Of a stretch of DNA of 64,000 nucleotides, positions 47,801 through 60,224 are shown piece by piece. The DNA comes from Erythroxylum novogranatense (Eukaryota; Streptophyta; Magnoliopsida; Malpighiales; Erythroxylaceae), in contig CM057228.1 in assembly GCA_029891385.1 (NCBI GenBank), positions 27,366,714 through 27,430,713 of the forward strand, written 5' to 3'. The notes below the pieces were generated by a model. It did not search any database. It saw only the letters and a program-made list of their open reading frames with translations, and had not been told where the DNA came from. A program made the translations under genes and the position numbers. How positions within the stretch are numbered: position 1 is the stretch's first letter; every line of letters starts with the position of its first letter.

Positions 47801-50800
47801 TTCCTTGGAAGATACGGCAAGCACCATTGGTATTTAGACAGTGGATGCTAGCGATATATGACGGAAAAAAGGTCTATGTTCCTAGACCTTCAGTATAAGA
47901 AGGGAGGATCGGTAACTTTCGGAGACAACTAGCAGGGCAAGATCATTGGAATCGGTAAAATTGGTAAAGATTCATTTGCATGCATAAATAATGTACTGCT
48001 TGTTGATGGTCTGAAGCATAACTTGATTAGCGTCAGTCAATTGTGTGATTCTGGTTTCACAGTCACATTCAATCAAAATCTTTGCGAAGTCAAAAACAAA
48101 GACGAGTCTATACTTTTCTCTGCCAAGAGAAGAAACAATCTTTATAAAATTGATTTAGAAGATTTTCAAAGCCAAAATATTTCATATTTTCTATCTTCCG
48201 AAGAAGAAAGACTAATCTGGCATAAAAAGCTAGGTCGTGTCTCTTTTAAACATATTTCAAAGTTGACAAAACATGATTTGGTAAGAGGATTGCCAAAAAT
48301 AAGTTTTGACAAAGAGTTTTTCTGTGAAAACTGTTTGAAAGGAAAACAAGTTAAAACCTCTTTTTCTTCTAAAAATTTTGTAACATCATCTAGACCTTTA
48401 GAGCTGTTACATATGGATTTATTTGGTCCAACGAGGACAATAAGTCTTGGCGGAAAGAAATATGGACTTGTTATTGTTGATGACTTTACTCGATTTTGTT
48501 GGATATTATTTTTATCATACAAAGATGAATCTTTTTAGTGCTTTAGGACCTTATCCAGAAAGTTACAGAATGAAAAAGGAGTGTCTATAGCCAGTATCAG
48601 GAGTGACCATGGTGGAGAGTTTGAGAATGAGAAGTTTAGGTTATTCTGTGAGGAGAATGAAATTTTCCACAATTTCTCTGCTCCCAGGACTCCACAACAG
48701 AATGGAGTTGTTGAAAGGAAGAACAGGACGATTCAAGAAATGGAAAGGACCATGCTGTGTGAGATGAATCTTCCTAAGTATTTCTAGGCTGAAGCAGTGA
48801 ATACAGCATGCTATATTCAGAATAGAATTCTGTTGCGACCCATGTTGAAGAAGACTCCTTATGAGTTATGGAATGGAAGAAGACCAAACATATCTTACTT
48901 TCATCCATTCGGGTGCAAGTGCTCTATTCTGAATACAAAGGAGCTGTTGGATAAATTTGATTCAAAGACCTATCCAGGAATCTTTCTAGGTTACTCATTA
49001 TCGTCTAAGGCATTTCGGGTGTACAACCTTACTTCAAAGACAGTTGAGGAGACCATCTATGTCAAATTTGATGATAGTTCCCAACCCCATAAGGAAGATG
49101 ACATGGAAAGTGAAGGTCTTTCAAAGAACTTAGATGATAGTACAGAAACTCCTTCATCAAGAACTCATGAAGACAAAGTTGAAGATATTCCAGAAACTAT
49201 CGAACTAAAAAGAGACTGGAAATATAAAAGTTCACATCTAGAAGAGTTGATTATTGGAGAGACCTCAGAAGGAGTTAGAACAAGGTCCAGATTCAGAAGA
49301 GAAGCTAATGTGGCTTTTATCTCTGAAATAGAACCTAAGAAGGTTGAGGAAGCTCTTCGAGACGAAGCTTGGGTGTTAGCCATGCAAGAGGAGCTGAATC
49401 AAATTATTAGGAATAATGTGAAGTCCTTAGTTCTGAAACCCCCTAAGAAATCCATCATAGGAACCAGATGGGTCTTTAAGAATAAGTTAGACGAATCAGG
49501 AAGAGTGAGTCGAAATAAGGCTAGATTAGTAGCACAAGGCTATAATCAGCAAGAAGGAATAGACTACAATGAGACGTATGCTCCAGTAGCAAGACTTGAA
49601 GCCATTAGGATATTGTTGGCATATACAGTTTGTCATAATATAAAGTTGTTTCAGATGGATGTAAAGAGTGCTTTTCTGAATGGTCTTATAGACGAAGAGG
49701 TGTATGTTAAGCAACCACCTGGTTTCGAGGATGTTAAGAATCCAGACCATGTCTATAGACTTCATAAAGCCTTATATGGCCTGAAGCAAGCTCCTAGAGC
49801 TTGGTATGATCGTCTGAGTACTTTTCTCTTAGAGAATGGTTTTAGTAGAGGTCAAGTTGATAAGACGCTCTTTAGGAAGAATTTTCAGAATGATTTTATT
49901 TTAGTTCAGATTTATGTTGATGATATTATTTTTAGTGCTACTTCAAACAAGCTATGCATGAAGTTTGAGAGTCTAATGAAGAAAGAGTTTGAAATGAGCA
50001 TGATGGGTGAATTAAAGTTCTTTATTGGGTTACAAGTTAAGCAGATCGAAGAAAAGATCTTTATTCATCAACAAAAGTACGTGAAAGAATTGTTGCTCAA
50101 GTTTGATATTAAGAAAGTGAAGCCTATGGCAACCCCGATGCACCCTTCAAACCTTTTGTCGAAAGATGAACTTGGTAAGAAGGTGGATCAAACCCTTTAT
50201 AGAAGGATGATCGGTTCTTTACTGTACCTTACAGCAAGTAGACCTGATATTTTATTCAGTTTCTACTTGTGTGCAAGGTTTCAGGCCGATCCTAGAGAGT
50301 CTCATTTTATTGTTGTTAAAAGAATTATGAGATATCTTGCAGGTACTACTGATCTTTGCTTAATGTTTGAGAAAGGTAGAGATTTCAGGTTAATCGGATA
50401 TTGCGATGCGGACTATGCCGGAGATCGAATCGAAAGAAAGAGCACAAGTGGAGGATGTCACTTTCTTAGCGCAAACCTAGTTTCCTGGTCAAACAAGAGA
50501 CAAAGCTCGATAGCTCTATCAACCGCCGAAGCAGAGTATATGTCAGCCGCAAGCTGTTGTTCACAGACGTTGTGGATCAAATATCAACTTGAAGACTACT
50601 CAGTTCAAGAAGAGGAGATTCCAATCATCGCGACAACACCAAAGGCAATCAATCTATCAAAGAATCCGATTCAGCATTCTAGAGTGAAGCACATCGAAGT
50701 TAGACGTCACTTTCTGAGAGACTATGTTCAGAGGAAGGTAGTGCGTCTACAGTTCATCGAAACAGAGTCTCAGTGGGTAGACATCTTCACCAAACCATTA

Positions 50801-50869
50801 AGTGAAGAACGGTTCCAGAAGATCAGATGCAACCTTAACATGGTTATGTTAAGCGAACAGTCAGGCTAA
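47801..50869 (+). pseudogene. SIRE-2 pol: nearly full-length protease-integrase-RT-RNase H
   Basis: One frame runs almost throughout. Protease: WYLDSGC near 47828-47850 with a stop just after it. Pre-integrase domain: LIWHKKLGRVSFKHISKL. Integrase: VDDFTRF, RSDHGGEFEN, PQQNGVVERKNRT, so all three acidic residues are kept. [37 protein letters not shown]. RNase [19 protein letters not shown] and [17 protein letters not shown]. In-frame TAGs occur at 48536-48538 and 48785-48787 (the latter where the family has Trp), plus two near the protease. The last 690 codons (48797-50869) are uninterrupted, so this copy is fairly young or recently active. Confidence 0.92.
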
Positions 50870-51129
50870 AGGGACGTCAAAACTAACGGCGTAAAAGTTG
50901 AGTTAGTTACTGGTAACTTCTCTGACAAGGAAGTTTTGGAGGGAAACGCCTCACGATCTTCAGAATTCCTATGATTCTAGAATACGCGTGATAAGACCTT
51001 ACAAGTTGCCTGTAGTTGATATCATTGTCGTTACTCTCATCTCCAGATGGTTCATCTTGCTTTCCAAATTCTCTCAATCATCCTACCCCAGACGAAAAGC
51101 TAACCAAAAACATTTTTCGTTCTGAAACA
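50870..51129 (+). other. Spacer between SIRE-2 pol and the 3' ORF
   Basis: This is about 260 bp with no clear coding signal. A short ATG frame starting at 51016 runs into the 3' ORF in frame, so the ORF start could lie upstream of 51130. Confidence 0.4.
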
Positions 51130-51720
51130 ATGGAGGCAGCTATGATATTAGGAAGGCATGTGGATTTCGAGTCATTGAGAAATGATGGTATGGACGTAAA
51201 ACCGGAGATTGTAAGAGCTGGTTGGAGGAATTTCTTCTAGGTACGAGAATCAGTATACATAAATGAGGTTTTTGATTTTTGGAAGAATGCTCAGCTTGTA
51301 GACAACACTGTGATATCTTCAGTAGATGGTATATCTGTTGTTGTGACTAAGGAGCTGATAAAGAAGGTGACCGATTGTCCATCAGTTGGTGAGACTTTGT
51401 CTACCAAGGTCGGTTGGATGTCTCAGGTTGGTATGAGAGAAGAAGATGTCAGAAGACAATTATATGGAGCCAATGACCCTTCAGAGAGGAAGACTTCGAA
51501 TCTGATCCCAAAAGCTAGGGTTCTTCATGCAATTATGTTTAATTGCATTTTACCCAGAGTAGGTTCCAGACATTTGGTGACTACCCTGGATGAACAATGC
51601 CTGTTCTACCTGCTGAATCGCAATCCTGTCGATTTACCCTTCTTAATCTTTCACTATATGATTAAAGGGATAAAGGATACAAATAGCTATCCTTACGGCA
51701 TGCTTCTTACAAGGATTTTT
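51130..51720 (+). pseudogene. SIRE-2 3' ORF, truncated
   Basis: The ATG at 51130 opens MEAAMILGRHVDFESLRNDG. A TAG at 51238 falls before VRESVYINEVFDFWKN. The rest stays open: LIPKARVLHAIMFNCILP, TLDEQCLFYLLNRNPVDLP and YPYGMLLTRIF, ending where the Tekay-like LTR begins. It aligns with the minus-strand SIRE ORF (10276-9410) throughout, so the ORF is a standard part of this SIRE family. Confidence 0.8.
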
Positions 51721-52658
51721 TGTAACATCCCATCACCGATGGGAAGGTTATATTGGTAAATTAGGACGGGATAGGATTTTACCGCATAATATAGACTGAA
51801 CATTCATTTGGCCTCTAATTGTAGGGGATTGAGTCATTTGGCACGTGCACTGATAGGTACATGCATTCATGACTTTTTTCCAGCATTTAATTGTGATACG
51901 GTTATGAATTGTGAAATTGTGAATAATTAGGTTTGCTTTTGAATTATGGAGAATTGTGGAATAATTGGGATTGAAATTTAATAGGAAATGTTTTAGAGTA
52001 ATTGCTAATTGGTAGTGACTCTTCGGAAATTTTCTGGATAATTTGGGAGGAAATGTCCGGACCGGAAATTTTTCGAGTGGCGGACCGATTGACTGCATAG
52101 TATCGAAATAACTGTCTAATGGCTATGGAAAATTAGATTTATGATTTTAGCAATTAATATGTCGAGCCATTGAAATTTGGAGACGAATTGGACTGGAAAC
52201 GAAACTGAAAAGAGAAAGAGATTTAAATGTATTGTAAGGAAATGACATGTGGCATAATTGATTAACCTTTAAAATGCCTTAGGTTATAAGGTTAGAAGAA
52301 AGGAAATCCTTTAATCTCCTAGGGCAAACTTCCTCCTCCTTTCTCTGGTGATTTTCGTCTTCCTCCCTTGTGATTTTCGTTGTTGCTTGCTTGCTTCTTC
52401 TCTTCTTGCAAAGCCAAACTTTAACCTTAAGGAAGAGGAAGATTTTGAGGTTTTCGTGAGAGAACCATAAGTGGGCTTGGAGGAGATTTCGGAAGATTGA
52501 AGATTGGATGCTTGATTGGTAAGAAAAAGGGATTTAATGTTGTTTTATTGTAGTTAGCATGCATTGATGAGTTTAAATGTTAAAGATTGGGGGTAGTTTT
52601 GGTTGAGTTGTGACTGGTTTTAGAGAGAGAGAGAAAAAGAGAATCGGAGAAGACGACC

Positions 52659-52826
52659 GCACGTCGCGATGAGAAAAATTATTAGACGTCGCGACGAGCG
52701 TACGCTGCGACGAGCGGGACGTCGCGACGAGTAATACTTTTGACGTCGCGACGAGCATAGTCGGACGTCGCGGCGAGTGACCCTTTTTATGCCGCGGCGA
52801 GGAGTCTTTGGTCGCGGCGAGGGGCA
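52659..52826. repeat. CGTCGCGACG palindrome array in LTR C1
   Basis: About eight units of ACGTCGCGACGAG type lie 15-28 bp apart. It is GC-rich and CG-rich against an A/T-rich background. The array in C2 (59083-59250) has the same layout with several CG to TG/CA changes, as expected from cytosine methylation. Confidence 0.88.
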
Positions 52827-53391
52827 ATTTTCTGAAAGAGTGTGTTTTAAGTTATGGAGCATAACTAATAGTGTAGACCTCCGTTTGAGGTGATTCTTGA
52901 TTCGTTGTGGACTAGAAAATGAGGTCTACAATTGAGGAAAAGAAAGAAAGTATTGAATGAAAATTGAGAATAGGTTCTATTACAACCTAAAGGTTGTTTC
53001 ATGTTAATTGGGATCTAATTGTGAGATTTCTGAAATAAGGAAATGCTATTGGGGTCTTAGAAACTGAGCTTAAAGGGTAAATTTGATCTAGAGAATAGTG
53101 ATATTGAATTTGAGGTCTTTCTTGAGAATATCCTAGTGTGTATGACTTGATAAATTGACTGAATATTAGAACTAAAATTGGGGAGTTCCGTAATATGCCA
53201 TTGAATTGAAATGAGTCTTTACTGAGCAATTGAGTGAAAAGTTATATTTTGACAAATGAAAGTGGAAATTGGAAAATAGTGCCGGAAAGGTCATGAATAG
53301 GCATAGTACATCTTTTTAATTAAGACATGTGCATCATTAAATTATTTCTGATTGTGCATTTTAGTAATTGGAAATTGTTTGACTATTTTAG

Positions 53392-53459
53392 AGGCACCGA
53401 TTGGAACGACAATTTACGAGATATTCTTTGAGACTTCAGTGTGTAGCTTGGAAGTTCAG
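53392..53459 (+). other. Putative internal exon in LTR C1 (68 nt)
   Basis: Preceded by GACTATTTTAG and followed by GTGAGT. It begins AGGCACCG and ends GGAAGTTCAG, aligning with the LTR B and C2 blocks. Confidence 0.45.
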
Positions 53460-53804
53460 GTGAGTAACTTAGTTGGTTCATCAATCTTGATGTGTTTAAT
53501 ATTACGCATTGATGCCATGTGGAGATAATGGATGGATATATGTGTGTTTGATTTTGATTGATTTCGGACCATAGGTGTTCGAAATATTATAAATGTGATA
53601 TTGAAGTGCTATTGTGTGTAAATGATTAGGAAAGCATCAATGAATTGAATTGTAAATGTATATGACTGAAATACCGGACCGAAGGTCTGAAGAAAAGAGA
53701 ATTGAATACTGAAATAAAACTGACTGTAAAATGTAATTGAATCATATGCATTCATGCATAATGACATGATAAGATAAAGGTAGTTGTGACCGGAGCAAGC
53801 CTCA

Positions 53805-53953
53805 GAGCTTTAAGCTCAACGCAACAGGACCTCAGGTCCAACGTATATGAGAGCTGTAAGCTCAACGTACAGGACCACTGGTCCAACGTTTTCAGAGCCA
53901 CTGGCTCAATGTATCAGGGCATATCATGCTCAACGTAACAGAGCCTCAGGCTC
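53805..53953. repeat. Seven-unit hairpin array in LTR C1
   Basis: Seven 13-15 nt inverted repeats with 3-nt loops start at 53805, 53827, 53851, 53872, 53895, 53917 and 53941, a period of 21-24 nt. Stems alternate GAGCT/AGCTC, GGACC/GGTCC, GAGCT/AGCTC, GGACC/GGTCC, GAGCC/GGCTC, GGGCAT/ATGCTC and GAGCC/GGCTC. Most linkers read (C)AACGTA. Pairing is kept while the stem sequence changes. Confidence 0.9.
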
Positions 53954-54194
53954 AGCGTAATGTGCATCCATGGGACGAGCCAGCGCACGCAGTCACAACA
54001 ACGAAATGAAAATGAAAGTGTCACATGTGCATTGCATATATAAATGATTAAATGTGGAGTGTGTGAAAGGTAAAAATGCCTGCAATTGTGAAATGACAGT
54101 GCATGCAATATTTTTGAAAGTGACATTATGTGATCTACTGTGGATTGTGTGATTATGCACGAGTTGAGTGAACCATCGATGATGGTTTCTCACT

Positions 54195-54233
54195 GAGTTC
54201 GCAAACTCACCCAACATTGCAAATATTTTTCAG
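54195..54233 (+). promoter_or_regulatory. Conserved hairpin plus acceptor-like CAG|G in LTR C1
   Basis: GAGTT-cgca-AACTC at 54195-54208, then AAATATTTTTCAGGAC with CAG at 54231-54233, 23 nt after the stem. Confidence 0.5.
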
Positions 54234-54480
54234 GACTTGGCGAGTACCCCGTTAGTGAAACAGGAGTATGATTACTGCAAGAGTGACAGAGTTTGAAGTC
54301 GGGATCGATTTCATGTCTGCATTTGAGTCATTCTGATTTATATGTGTAAATTTGTATTTTCGTAGATAAATACTGTTATTGTATTGTGCCCAATTTGGTT
54401 ATGATTATATGTATATGAACTGATTTAAGTAATGAAATAATATTTGATTGAAAATGTTTTCATATTGCGGGCCCAAATTG

Positions 54481-54580
54481 TTTACTGATATGCGCACACT
54501 CGATTGTTTTCAAAAATAAAAATGTCATACTTTACTGATATGCGCGCACTCGATTGTTTTCAAAAATAAAAATGTCATAC
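54481..54580 (+). repeat. 50-bp tandem duplication in LTR C1
   Basis: 54481-54530 and 54531-54580 differ at one base. LTR C2 has the same duplication at 60901-61000, so it predates insertion. Confidence 0.92.
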
Positions 54581-54688
54581 TAAGTATTTGAATTGTTTTG
54601 ACTGCTCTAGCATACCACCCTCGTGGGTCACAGGCTCGGATATCACCGTCGATGTCGGGTTCGGGTCTCGCGGGAGTGGGTGCTACAT

Positions 54689-54702
54689 TTAGGTATCGAG
54701 CC
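54689..54702 (+). other. Degraded primer-binding site of element C
   Basis: TTAGGTATCGAGCC follows the LTR end, two or three changes from the initiator-Met primer site. Confidence 0.65.
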
Positions 54703-57700
54703 GTAGTACAATCTTACATGGGCATTCGAGAAAAATGTGTTAAGTACATGCATTTAAGTCATGTCACGGCAGACAGTGACAACTGATCCCCAGTCTAGCA
54801 TATGAGTCATATGCATGGGCATGTATCATTCGTTTAAGCGGTTAGAAATAGTGAGGAAATGAGAATAGGTTAGAATGTGATAAGAGGAAGTTGTGAATAT
54901 TGTGGAATAAGGAAAAGTGTATGATTTGATTAGACAAATGAAAATTTAGTGTATTGGTATTGGTGGATATATTGTGAAACGCAATATCGGAGTTATAATG
55001 TAGTATATCCTTAAATATGGAACAGATATAAATATAGAATTGTGGATTGATAGAGGAAAATAGAGATGTGTTAGAATTTGCAAGATTTCAAGTGTATAAA
55101 GTGGATGGAAATAAAATATTCTATGATTTAGAGAAGGTACAATTGGGTTTGATTTATGTGACGAGAGTTATGGATAATGATTTACGACCTTGAGTCAAAT
55201 AGATCAAGAATGATTGTATGATTGGAGTGTGAAAATACGTGGGTATGATGTAGTAATGAAAGGATTGAAATGTAAGACACTGATAATGACAGATGAAAGA
55301 GTTGCCAAGGTTTAGTTGATTTGCCTGAGTAAATACACACCTGATTATGGGAGCCCCATGGCAAGTAAAAATATTAAGCTTAATTGTCTCATATGTGTAG
55401 AGATGACATGGGAAGAAATTGGTGAGTTCGTGGCTAATTGTTAGTCATAGTCCCTATCGTTTAAAGTTTAATATGAGTTAGAATAAGAAATGAAAGTGAT
55501 TTTAGTGATCAATTGGGAATGAATGGAGAGTGTTTATGATCCTCATGATTGGGAACGACTGCAAAAAGGGAAAGTGTTGTCAAAATTGAATGAAAATAAA
55601 GCATCCTTAGCGTAAGTGACAAATTGGTATATTGACGTAGTGATTTTCAATGGTATGTACCGTAATGAACAATATTAAAAGGATGTTCTTGGTATGTGGA
55701 TTATGGCATAGATTGATCTACATGGGATATTGAGTATAGCTGGAATTGATTTCCTATGGTATTGAAAATGATTGACAAGAAATAATGACAATAGTTGATG
55801 AGTAGAAATTTCATAAATGGTATCGATGAAAATAGTAAGAAATCTTCTTTGAAAGAAGAATTTACCTGAATTAGGTACGATGATCAGATGATTCGATTTG
55901 CAAGTGATTAACGAAAGGACAATATATGGATAAATCTGAAATGAATTACAGGTTAACTTGGGAGTCATAATCTTAGCTGAGACTCAAGTGTAAGAAATAA
56001 AATCTGCTACTGAGAAGATATGCCCTATGTTAAGTGCAAGGAATCCAAATTTGTAATAGGATTATTGATCATTAAGGAGACATTATTTGCGAATTTGAGG
56101 AGAATATTGGTTCACGAATAATTGGTGTAAAATTGTTCGGGAAGTAGAAAGTCGATATGATGAATGTTTATTCAACCCAGGGAGTGATCAATCGTAAATA
56201 AATTGGGTTATGTGGAGAAATTAGTGTAAAGGAACAGACGTTAAAACACGTCATTGTGGAACTGAGAGATTCCTCATTGGGAAAATCAGATGCATAAAGA
56301 GTTATAAAAATCAATTATGGGTATAGGAAATTTTGGGTTGAAATTGTCAAAGATATCAATGCCCCGGTAGTGTTATATTGTTGAAGAGTGAAATGTTTCG
56401 ATTATGTTTAAATTGGATAGTGACTATGATCATTAATCATGTATTTATAGTATGTGAAAAGTTGAAGAATATTTTGCATGGATAGGGAAATCTTTCATAT
56501 CATGAAAGCTTAAAAAAGGTAATCTTAGTTGATCAAATAAATTATGAATGAATTAGTATTTGGACATGGCATATTGGGAGACTTAATGATGATAGAGGTG
56601 ACGATAAAATGCAAGGTTATAAGGGAATATATATGGGATCTGGAGTTATTTAAATTAGCTGTATACTGGATACGTCCAGAAATTGTTAAAGATCAAAATT
56701 GTTTGAGGAAAACGTGTGAATCATACGATTGATGAGTGTAAAAAGGAAACATTTGGAGAAAATTGCAAATTGAGTATTGATCGTATCGCTTTTATGTGGA
56801 GATTTTGCAATATATATGCGGAAATGTCGATAAAGGTTAAGATGCAATATGATGAAATTGTTGTACGGGATATTTCTTGAAAGTTTGGAGATTTCATTTG
56901 TACAAAAACATTTATGGATATGTCTATGAATATATAAATCGATAACGGTCACGAGATATTTCAGGAATTTGAAAGATTTGAAAAGGATTTTGCGATTGAG
57001 TATTTCACAATTAAGTTAGTGATGCAATTGACTGGATTGAATAGAAAATTCAAGGGCAGAAGATCATGAATTGAGCGATAAGGCTATTAAACCTCGTGTA
57101 TTAATGAGTGCAAACTGTCGAGCTAGCAAAGGGGCAAAAAGAAAGTATTATTCGCTTTTGGAATTTCAAAAAACTGGTGTGTATAAAAAGGGTAAGCAAA
57201 ACCCGAATTGAGGATTTAGAATTTGCGAACCTTATAAAAGAATTGTGAATGAGTTCAATTTTTGAGTGAATGATATTTAGGATTAAATTAAGAGAAATGG
57301 GTGATACCGCTAAAGAAATTGTTAGAGAAATAGCGAGGAGCGATCAGAGCCCTATGGTTCAGTAAGAGTGAATTGATGATTTAGAGGGAAAAATCGAATG
57401 ATTATATGTGTGAATAACCAACAGCTTGGCCTGTTGGAGACAAATGTAAAACTGGTACTTTTGGGGTTCATAGGGACATGAGATCAATGTATAGTTCAGA
57501 TTGATTGTGGTTATATCAATTGTTTTATTGGTGACACCATTTGAATAGTGTACAATGTTGATAAGTGAAATGAATCTGTAATAGGGATTAAGAAATTCAA
57601 AGTAATGACAATGAGTCGAGTTGATTATTGTCGAGGTTATTGGACTCTTATGAGATTAGTGTTTTAATACTAAAGTGGAGGTAATATGATAAGTAACAAA

Positions 57701-58123
57701 TGAAATGCTTCGTAATGTATCGCCTCGACCAAAATGAATTGATGGAGATAAAGGTAAATGGGGAAACTAAATTCGTGATTAAATGACCTCTATGTGATTG
57801 TGGTGTTAATAGATGGGTAAGACAGTTTAAAACCAAAAAGATGATTCAGATTTGTTAAGTGTTACATGGACATGATTAGGAAATATTGTTATAATCTGGT
57901 ATATGTGTTATTGATACCGAAAGTGAAGAATTGCGAGTAATCATGAGGAATCAGTTATGATAGTGTAAAGATTGAGAAAGGAAAAAGAGTGATCGATTGT
58001 ATTGATTCAAAGATATTTGACAGAATTGGTCATGTAGTGAAATAAGTGGGACACAAGATATATAGTGATCAAACAATTCCCTGCTTCTCGGATCATCGAT
58101 ATGAAATTTCGAGGACTAAATTT
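54703..58123 (+). pseudogene. Degenerate interior of element C with traces of Ty3/gypsy pol
   Basis: No long open frame exists on either strand. Near 57395-57425 a frame reads MIICVNNQQL where RTs read L-R-x-C-(I/V)-D-Y-R-Q-L. Near 57483-57525 MYSSD-LWLYQL recalls the S-K-I-D-L-R-S-G-Y-H-Q motif. Near 57796-57830 VIVVLIDG recalls the catalytic V-(I/F)-(I/V)-D-D segment with the second Asp replaced. These are in the right order, so I read this as a badly decayed RT. Gag and integrase were not recognised. Confidence 0.45.
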
Positions 58124-58141
58124 TTATTAGGAGGGGAGAAT
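58124..58141 (+). other. Polypurine tract of element C
   Basis: A purine run AGGAGGGGAGAA (58130-58141 zone) precedes the TGTAACATCCC of LTR C2. The upstream AAATTTCGAGGACTAAAT is the usual end of Tekay/Del pol (F-R-G-R-N). Confidence 0.85.
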
Positions 58142-59082
58142 TGTAACATCCCGTCACCGATGGGAAGTTTATATTGGTAAATTGGGACGGGATAGGATTT
58201 TACCGCATAATATGGACTGAACATTCATTTGGCCTCTAATTGTAGGGGATTGAGTCATTTGGCATGTGCACTGATAGGTACACGCATTCATGACTTTTTT
58301 CCAGCATTTAATTGTGATACGGTTATGAATTGTGAAATTGTGAATAATTAGGTTTGCTTTTGAATTATGGAGAATTGTGGAATAATTGGGATTGAAATTT
58401 AATAGGAAATGTTTTAGAGTAATTGCTAATTGGTAGTGACTCTTCAAAAATTTTCTGGATAATTTGGGAGGAAATGTCCAGACCGAAAATTTTTCGAGTG
58501 GCGGACCGATTGACTGCATAGTACCGAAATAACTGTCTAATGGCTATGGAAAATTAGATTTATGATTTTAGCAATTAATACGTCAAGCCATTGAAATTTG
58601 GAGACGAATTGGACTGGAAACGAAACTGAAAAGAGAAAGAGATTTAAATGTATTGTAAGGAAATGACATGTGGCATAATTGATTAACCTTTAAAATGCCT
58701 TAGGTTATAAGGTTAGAAGAAAGGAAATCCTTTTCTCTCCTAGGGCAAACTTCCTCCTCCTTTCTCTGGTGATTTTCGTCTTCCTCCCTTGTGATTTTCG
58801 TTGTTGCTTGCTTGCTTCTTCTCTTCTTGCAAAGCCAAGCTTTAACCCTAAGGAAGAGGAAGATTTTGAGGTATTCGTGAGAGAACCGTAAGTGGGCTTG
58901 GAGGAGATTTCGGAAGATTGAAGATTGGATGCTTGATTGGTAAGAAAAAGGGATTTAATGTTGTTTTTTATTGTAGTTAGCATGCATTGATGAGTTTAAA
59001 TGTTAAAAATTGAGGATAGTTTTGGTTGAGTTGTGACTGGTTTTAGAGAGAGAGAGAAAAAGAGAATCGGAGAAGACGACCG

Positions 59083-59250
59083 CACGTCGCGACGAGAAAA
59101 ATTATTAGACGTCGCGACGAGCATACGCCGCGACGAGCGGGACGTCGTGACGAGTAATACTTTTGACGTCGCGATGAGCATAGTCGGACGTCGCGGCGAG
59201 TGAACTTTTTTACGCCACGGCGGGGAGTCTTTGGTTGCGGCGAGGGGCAA
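59083..59250. repeat. CGTCGCGACG palindrome array in LTR C2
   Basis: Same unit order as 52659-52826, with a few substitutions, several of them CG to TG or CA. Confidence 0.88.
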
Positions 59251-59814
59251 TTTTCTGAAAGAGTGTGTTTTAAGTTATGGAGCATAACTAATAGTGTAGA
59301 CCTCCATTTGAGGTGATTCTTGATTCGTTGTGGACTAGAAAATGAGGTCTACAATTGAGGAAAAGAAAGAAAGTATTGAATGAAAATTGAGAATATGTTC
59401 TATTACAACCTAAAGGTTGTTTCATGTTAATTGGGATCTAATTGTGAGATTTCTGAAATAAGGAAATGCTATTGGGGTCTTAGAAACTGAGCTTAAAGGG
59501 TAAATTTGATCTAGAGAATAGTGCTATTGAATTTGAGGTCTTTCTTGAGAATATCCTAGTGTATATGACTTGATAAATTGACTGAATATTAGAACTGAAA
59601 TTGGGGAGTTCCTTAATATGCCATTGAATTGAAATGAGTCTTTACTGAGCAATTGAGTGAAAAGTTAGATTTCGACAAAGGAAAGTGGAAATTGGAAAAT
59701 AGTGCCGGAAAGGTCATGAATAGGCATAGTACATCTTTTTAATTAAGACATGTGCATCATTAAATTATTTCTGATTGTGCATTTTAGTAATTGGAAATTG
59801 TTTGACTGTTTTAG

Positions 59815-59882
59815 AGGCACCGTTGGAACGACAATTTCACAGATATTGCTGAGACTTCCAGGCAGGTAGCTCGGAAGTTCAG
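59815..59882 (+). other. Putative internal exon in LTR C2 (68 nt)
   Basis: Preceded by GACTGTTTTAG, followed by GTGAGT. Contains GAGACTTCCAGG, shared with LTR B. Confidence 0.45.
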
Positions 59883-60224
59883 GTGAGTAACCTTGTTGGT
59901 TCCTCAATCTTGATGTGTTTAATATTACACATTGATGCCATGTGGAGATAATGGATGGATATATGTGTGTTTGATTTTAATTGATTTCGGACCATGGGTG
60001 TTCGAAATATTATAAATGTGATATTGAAGTGCTATTGTGTGGAAATGATTAGGAAAGCATCAATGAATTGAATTGTAAATGTATATGACTGAAATACCGG
60101 ACCGAAGGTCTCAAGAAAAGAGAATTGAATATGAAATAAAACCGATCAGTAAAATGTAATTGAATCATGTGCATTCATGCATAATGACATGATAAGATAA
60201 AGGCGACAGACCGGAGCAAGCCTC

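Larger units (their letters stand above)
45143..51720 (+). mobile_element. SIRE-2: SIRE/Maximus-type copia element, 3' end missing
   Basis: The 5' LTR (45143-46156), primer-binding site, gag, pol and the start of the 3' ORF are present in order. A Tekay-like LTR cuts it at 51721, inside the 3' ORF, and no continuation is seen beyond 61094. It is better preserved than the minus-strand SIRE at 6716-16138. Only a few single-base stops interrupt pol. Confidence 0.92.
51721..54687 (+). repeat. LTR C1 (5')
   Basis: It begins TGTAACATCCCATCACC and ends GTGGGTGCTACA. Inside are a palindrome array (52659-52826), donor-like GTAAGA (52519), a 68-nt exon-like block (53392-53459), a hairpin array (53805-53953), a hairpin with CAG|G (54195-54233) and a 50-bp tandem duplication (54481-54580). 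Confidence 0.9.

Noticed and set aside
49165..49765. Minus-strand frames opposite SIRE-2 pol
   Set aside because: They are shadows of the well-supported plus-strand polyprotein.
54703..58123. Possible host gene inside element C
   Set aside because: The only protein-like traces are in RT motif order, the flanks are LTRs, and no exon-like frame with other homology is seen.
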